NCBI RefSeq assembly: GCF_039538365.1
Contig: NZ_BAABCA010000011.1
Coordinates: 1 to 7,096 of the forward strand
DNA length: 7,096 nucleotides
Direction: 5' to 3'
Origin: Postechiella marina
GTDB lineage: Bacteria > Bacteroidota > Bacteroidia > Flavobacteriales > Flavobacteriaceae
Part shown: positions 4,776-7,096 of the stretch, piece by piece
Layout of the letters: each line of letters opens with the position of its first letter
How positions within the stretch are numbered: the stretch's first letter is position 1
The notes under the pieces: generated by a model
Told to the model about the DNA's origin: nothing
The model's database searches: none
What the model saw: the letters and a program-made list of their open reading frames with translations, nothing else
Program-made: the position numbers and the translations under genes

Positions 4776-7096
4776 TTATTTTTTATTACCTAAATATTCG
4801 TTAATCAATTTATTTCTAGTTCTTATTTTTGGATTAGTAAAATTCTGTTTAATAAAAGTATTAAATACTTTTTTATTTTGAAACTTTAATCGAGCTACTA
4901 ATTCGTTTTTACTATTAATAAATGATATTTGCCCTAAAGTATTTCCGTTTTGGTCACTTCCATAAGTACCATAATTCATATATTTCAGGTCTAAATCCTC
5001 TCTGTTTTGTTTCAAATAAATTTCTCCATTTGCTGAAAAGGTAGATGTAGAACCGTCTTTATTTTTTATATCAAAATTTTGCTCAAATGAATAATGATTT
5101 GCATCAATTAACAAATATTGTCTAATAAAGTTTCCTAAACTCTTTTTAAAATTCAGATTTTCTCCTTCAATCTCGACAGTCTCTAACTCGACAGAATATT
5201 TATTTTCATCTAATTGTTCACTTGAATAGTTTTTATGCCTATAAATAGCTTCATTAGCAGCATCTTTACCAGCTTCAATTCCAGCAGCCTTAACAAAATC
5301 AATTAAAATGTTTTTATTTTTACATCTAGGGCAATCATCTTTTACACCTAAATCTGTTTGAGTTTCATTTATAGCTCTATTATAATCTTGAGTTCTATCC
5401 CCTGACTCATTAACATATGTGCCATCATTGCTATTCCAATCATATTTCCAGCTATCAGCTCCAGAAGGGTCAGCCCAAAATATTGGATTATTATCAAAGG
5501 CAACACTTGTTCCTTGCGAAAAATGTGTTACAGGGTCTATCCCATTAAACCTACCAATTGCTGGGTCATAGCTTCTGAAGTCCATCTCATACAAATTAAG
5601 TCCTAAACTCTCTTCATATTCAACACCATTATATTGATAATCTAGTGCTGGATTATAAAACGCTGTACCACCATCATTATATCCTTTATGTTTAAGCCCA
5701 AAGGGATAGTAGTTGTTTTCTTCTAGTATTTCAGAACTATCTACACTACCACTATTATCACTATCCTGATAACTCAACCTCACATTACCTAAGTGGTCTT
5801 TGTATTGATAAGCGTAGTTAAATCCTAAAGCATAATTATTAGCATCTTTAGGTTCAACATACCCTTCTGAGTGTTTAAAGAATTTCAAAGAACTGCCTTC
5901 GTATACGTGATTACCGTTGTAGTAGGTGTAGGTATTAGTTCCGTTTTCGGTAACTTTCTTCTCCAATTTTACACCTGTGGCATCGTAAATATAAGCAATT
6001 GTTCCTGTATTTCCATTACCGTTAATCGAAATATTAGTTGGTAGGTTTAAATGATTATAAGTAATGTTGGTAATTCCTTTGTTGGTATCCAATGTCATAT
6101 TACCATTGTTATCGTAATTGTAATCATCGGTGGTATCTAAATGATAGCCAGTGTAATCATCTATAAACCCTAAAGAATCATCTCCTAAGTCACCCACTCT
6201 CATAAGTTTATTGCCTAAGTCATAAGTATAGGTAAGATCATCCATTATGTTGCTGCTACCTCTTGAGTCAAAACGAAATAAACTTGTGATATTTCCGTTT
6301 TTATCATAATTATATGAGCTGTAGTATGGATCATTATTCATGAACTCCGCTTCTTTCAGTCTATTTAAATCATCATAGGTATATTTATACCATTTTACCC
6401 CAGTATCACTATTAGCTGTTTTCCATTCAGTTTCAGAAATATTACCATTGTACAGTTTTGTTGCACTATGATTTACTGTATTGTAATTAATTTTAAATCC
6501 AAATAAATCATTTCCTAAACTTGCTGTATTGTTTATTTGTTTTAACCAACCTCTTATGTTATAAGCATAATCTACTGTTTGTAACCTGCCTTGAGTGGTT
6601 TTGCCTCCTACACCTTTACTTGTTAATTGACCTAAATCGTCATAATGGTTTTCTGCTATTAGCTCATCAGCTAAGCTATTTATCTTTTGTTTTTGAGATA
6701 CTAAGCGTCCTACATGGTCATAAGTAAAAGTGTCTACTGTTGTTATAGTTGATTTACCTGTTTTGGCATGTGTTGCTGTGGTTTCTAATACTTGCCCTGT
6801 AAAATCTAATTGACTTTTAACCTTATCTGTGGTGTTTAAATATGCATTATGGCTATAGACATAAATAGGTCGTGCCTTATCATCATAATAACTTACAGAA
6901 GTTATCCATTTCACAGGGTTAGAATCTAAAACTCTTACCTTACTGCCTGTTGTTAATCCTTTTACATTAGTTGTTGGTGTTTTTCCATATGAGGTCTCTG
7001 AATTTCCTGAGACTTTATCGAAGGTATAGTTATCGTAGTAGTTTATGGTGTAAATTTCTGAAACACTATGAGGTATTGCTGTATTAGTATAATATA
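4776..7096 (-). CDS. RHS repeat-associated core protein, B-type (DUF6443-like class), 5' end outside the window
   Basis: The frame is open from the stop at 4776 to the right edge, giving about 772 visible residues. A GTG at 6914-6912 could be mistaken for the start, but the 60 upstream codons continue typical family sequence (EIYTINYYDNYTFDKV, then TKG-like NVKGLTTGSKVRVLD), so the start lies beyond 7096. In order it shows YD repeats (YDHVGRLVS near 6710, YDDLGQLTS near 6635), the VDYAYNIRGWLKQI element, more YD motifs, and the core YKDHLGNVRLSYQD - EENNYYPFGLKH - YNGVEYEESLGLNLYEMDFR - YDPAIGRFNGIDP - NPIFWADPSGAD (about 5454-5815). A perfect 12-residue EF-hand-type loop lies within the core (5765-5730). 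After PSGAD a divergent 225-residue tip follows. RHS shells encapsulate C-terminal cargo, often a toxin. Signal peptide and export route cannot be seen here. Confidence 0.93.
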   Translation of the reverse strand, partial: YYTNTAIPHSVSEIYTINYYDNYTFDKVSGNSETSYGKTPTTNVKGLTTGSKVRVLDSNPVKWITSVSYYDDKARPIYVYSHNAYLNTTDKVKSQLDFTGQVLETTATHAKTGKSTITTVDTFTYDHVGRLVSQKQKINSLADELIAENHYDDLGQLTSKGVGGKTTQGRLQTVDYAYNIRGWLKQINNTASLGNDLFGFKINYNTVNHSATKLYNGNISETEWKTANSDTGVKWYKYTYDDLNRLKEAEFMNNDPYYSSYNYDKNGNITSLFRFDSRGSSNIMDDLTYTYDLGNKLMRVGDLGDDSLGFIDDYTGYHLDTTDDYNYDNNGNMTLDTNKGITNITYNHLNLPTNISINGNGNTGTIAYIYDATGVKLEKKVTENGTNTYTYYNGNHVYEGSSLKFFKHSEGYVEPKDANNYALGFNYAYQYKDHLGNVRLSYQDSDNSGSVDSSEILEENNYYPFGLKHKGYNDGGTAFYNPALDYQYNGVEYEESLGLNLYEMDFRSYDPAIGRFNGIDPVTHFSQGTSVAFDNNPIFWADPSGADSWKYDWNSNDGTYVNESGDRTQDYNRAINETQTDLGVKDDCPRCKNKNILIDFVKAAGIEAGKDAANEAIYRHKNYSSEQLDENKYSVELETVEIEGENLNFKKSLGNFIRQYLLIDANHYSFEQNFDIKNKDGSTSTFSANGEIYLKQNREDLDLKYMNYGTYGSDQNGNTLGQISFINSKNELVARLKFQNKKVFNTFIKQNFTNPKIRTRNKLINEYLGNKK
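4779..5453 (-). other. Variable C-terminal tip of the RHS protein, unrecognised candidate effector domain
   Basis: This 225-residue region follows the conserved PSGAD end of the RHS core, where polymorphic toxins swap domains. It opens with a short linker (SWKYDWNSNDGTYV), then a TQTDLGVKDDCPRC stretch with a single CxxC pair and a helical IDFVKAAGIEAGKDAANEAI. The last 110 or so residues look beta-rich (FEQNFDIKNKDG, FSANGEIYLKQN, LGQISFINSKNELVARLKF) and end in a basic tail. I see no HNH, nuclease, deaminase, ADP-ribosyltransferase or protease motif I trust. The base composition appears more AT-rich than the core, as is usual for exchanged tips. Effector activity is inferred only from position and the tightly linked partner gene. 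Confidence 0.6.

Noticed and set aside
6521..6727. 68-codon plus-strand open frame with Leu/Cys-rich product
   Set aside because: It is antisense to the YD-repeat region of the B-type RHS gene. Its composition is what the reverse strand of Asn/Lys/Asp-rich coding sequence gives.

Overview
The window looks like an accessory locus from a Bacteroidota genome, most likely a flavobacterium. The DNA is strongly AT-rich. Start codons have A-rich leaders without clear Shine-Dalgarno sites. Secreted proteins begin with short signal peptides ending in -Q (AYG|Q, SFS|Q). The RHS/YD-repeat proteins have the two-gene layout I know from Flavobacteriia: an 'A' gene with the secreted N-terminal module and a separate 'B' gene with YD repeats and the RHS core. 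No taxonomic marker is present, so this placement rests on family resemblance.

Layout from right to left, following minus-strand transcription. From the right edge (7096) to 4776 runs a B-type RHS protein whose start lies outside the window. It contains YD repeats, an RHS-associated core with a perfect EF-hand-type loop, and a 225-residue C-terminal tip that I do not recognise. Four bases downstream, a 239-residue single-pass membrane protein (4771-4052) sits where a polymorphic-toxin immunity gene would be. A hairpin with a U-tract, well paired only in minus-strand RNA (3986-3952), ends this unit. Convergent to it, on the plus strand, is a small XRE-type HTH gene (3595-3858). Its first 24 or so codons lie in a GC-rich palindromic sequence ending in nine G residues.

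Upstream of that GC-rich sequence, on the minus strand, lies a decayed Y1/IS200-like (RAYT-type) transposase (3520 to about 3330). It has a TGG-to-TAG stop, a disrupted HUH region and no C-terminal half. Next comes an A-type secreted RHS protein (3178-89). Only 31 bases after it, a new secreted protein begins (57-1) and runs off the left edge; by analogy it should be the matching B gene.

The region therefore reads as two copies of a split RHS system, separated by a tip/candidate-immunity cassette, an HTH gene and mobile-element debris. The least explained parts are the RHS tip with its partner gene, and the fusion of the HTH gene to mobile-element-like sequence with a G9 tract.
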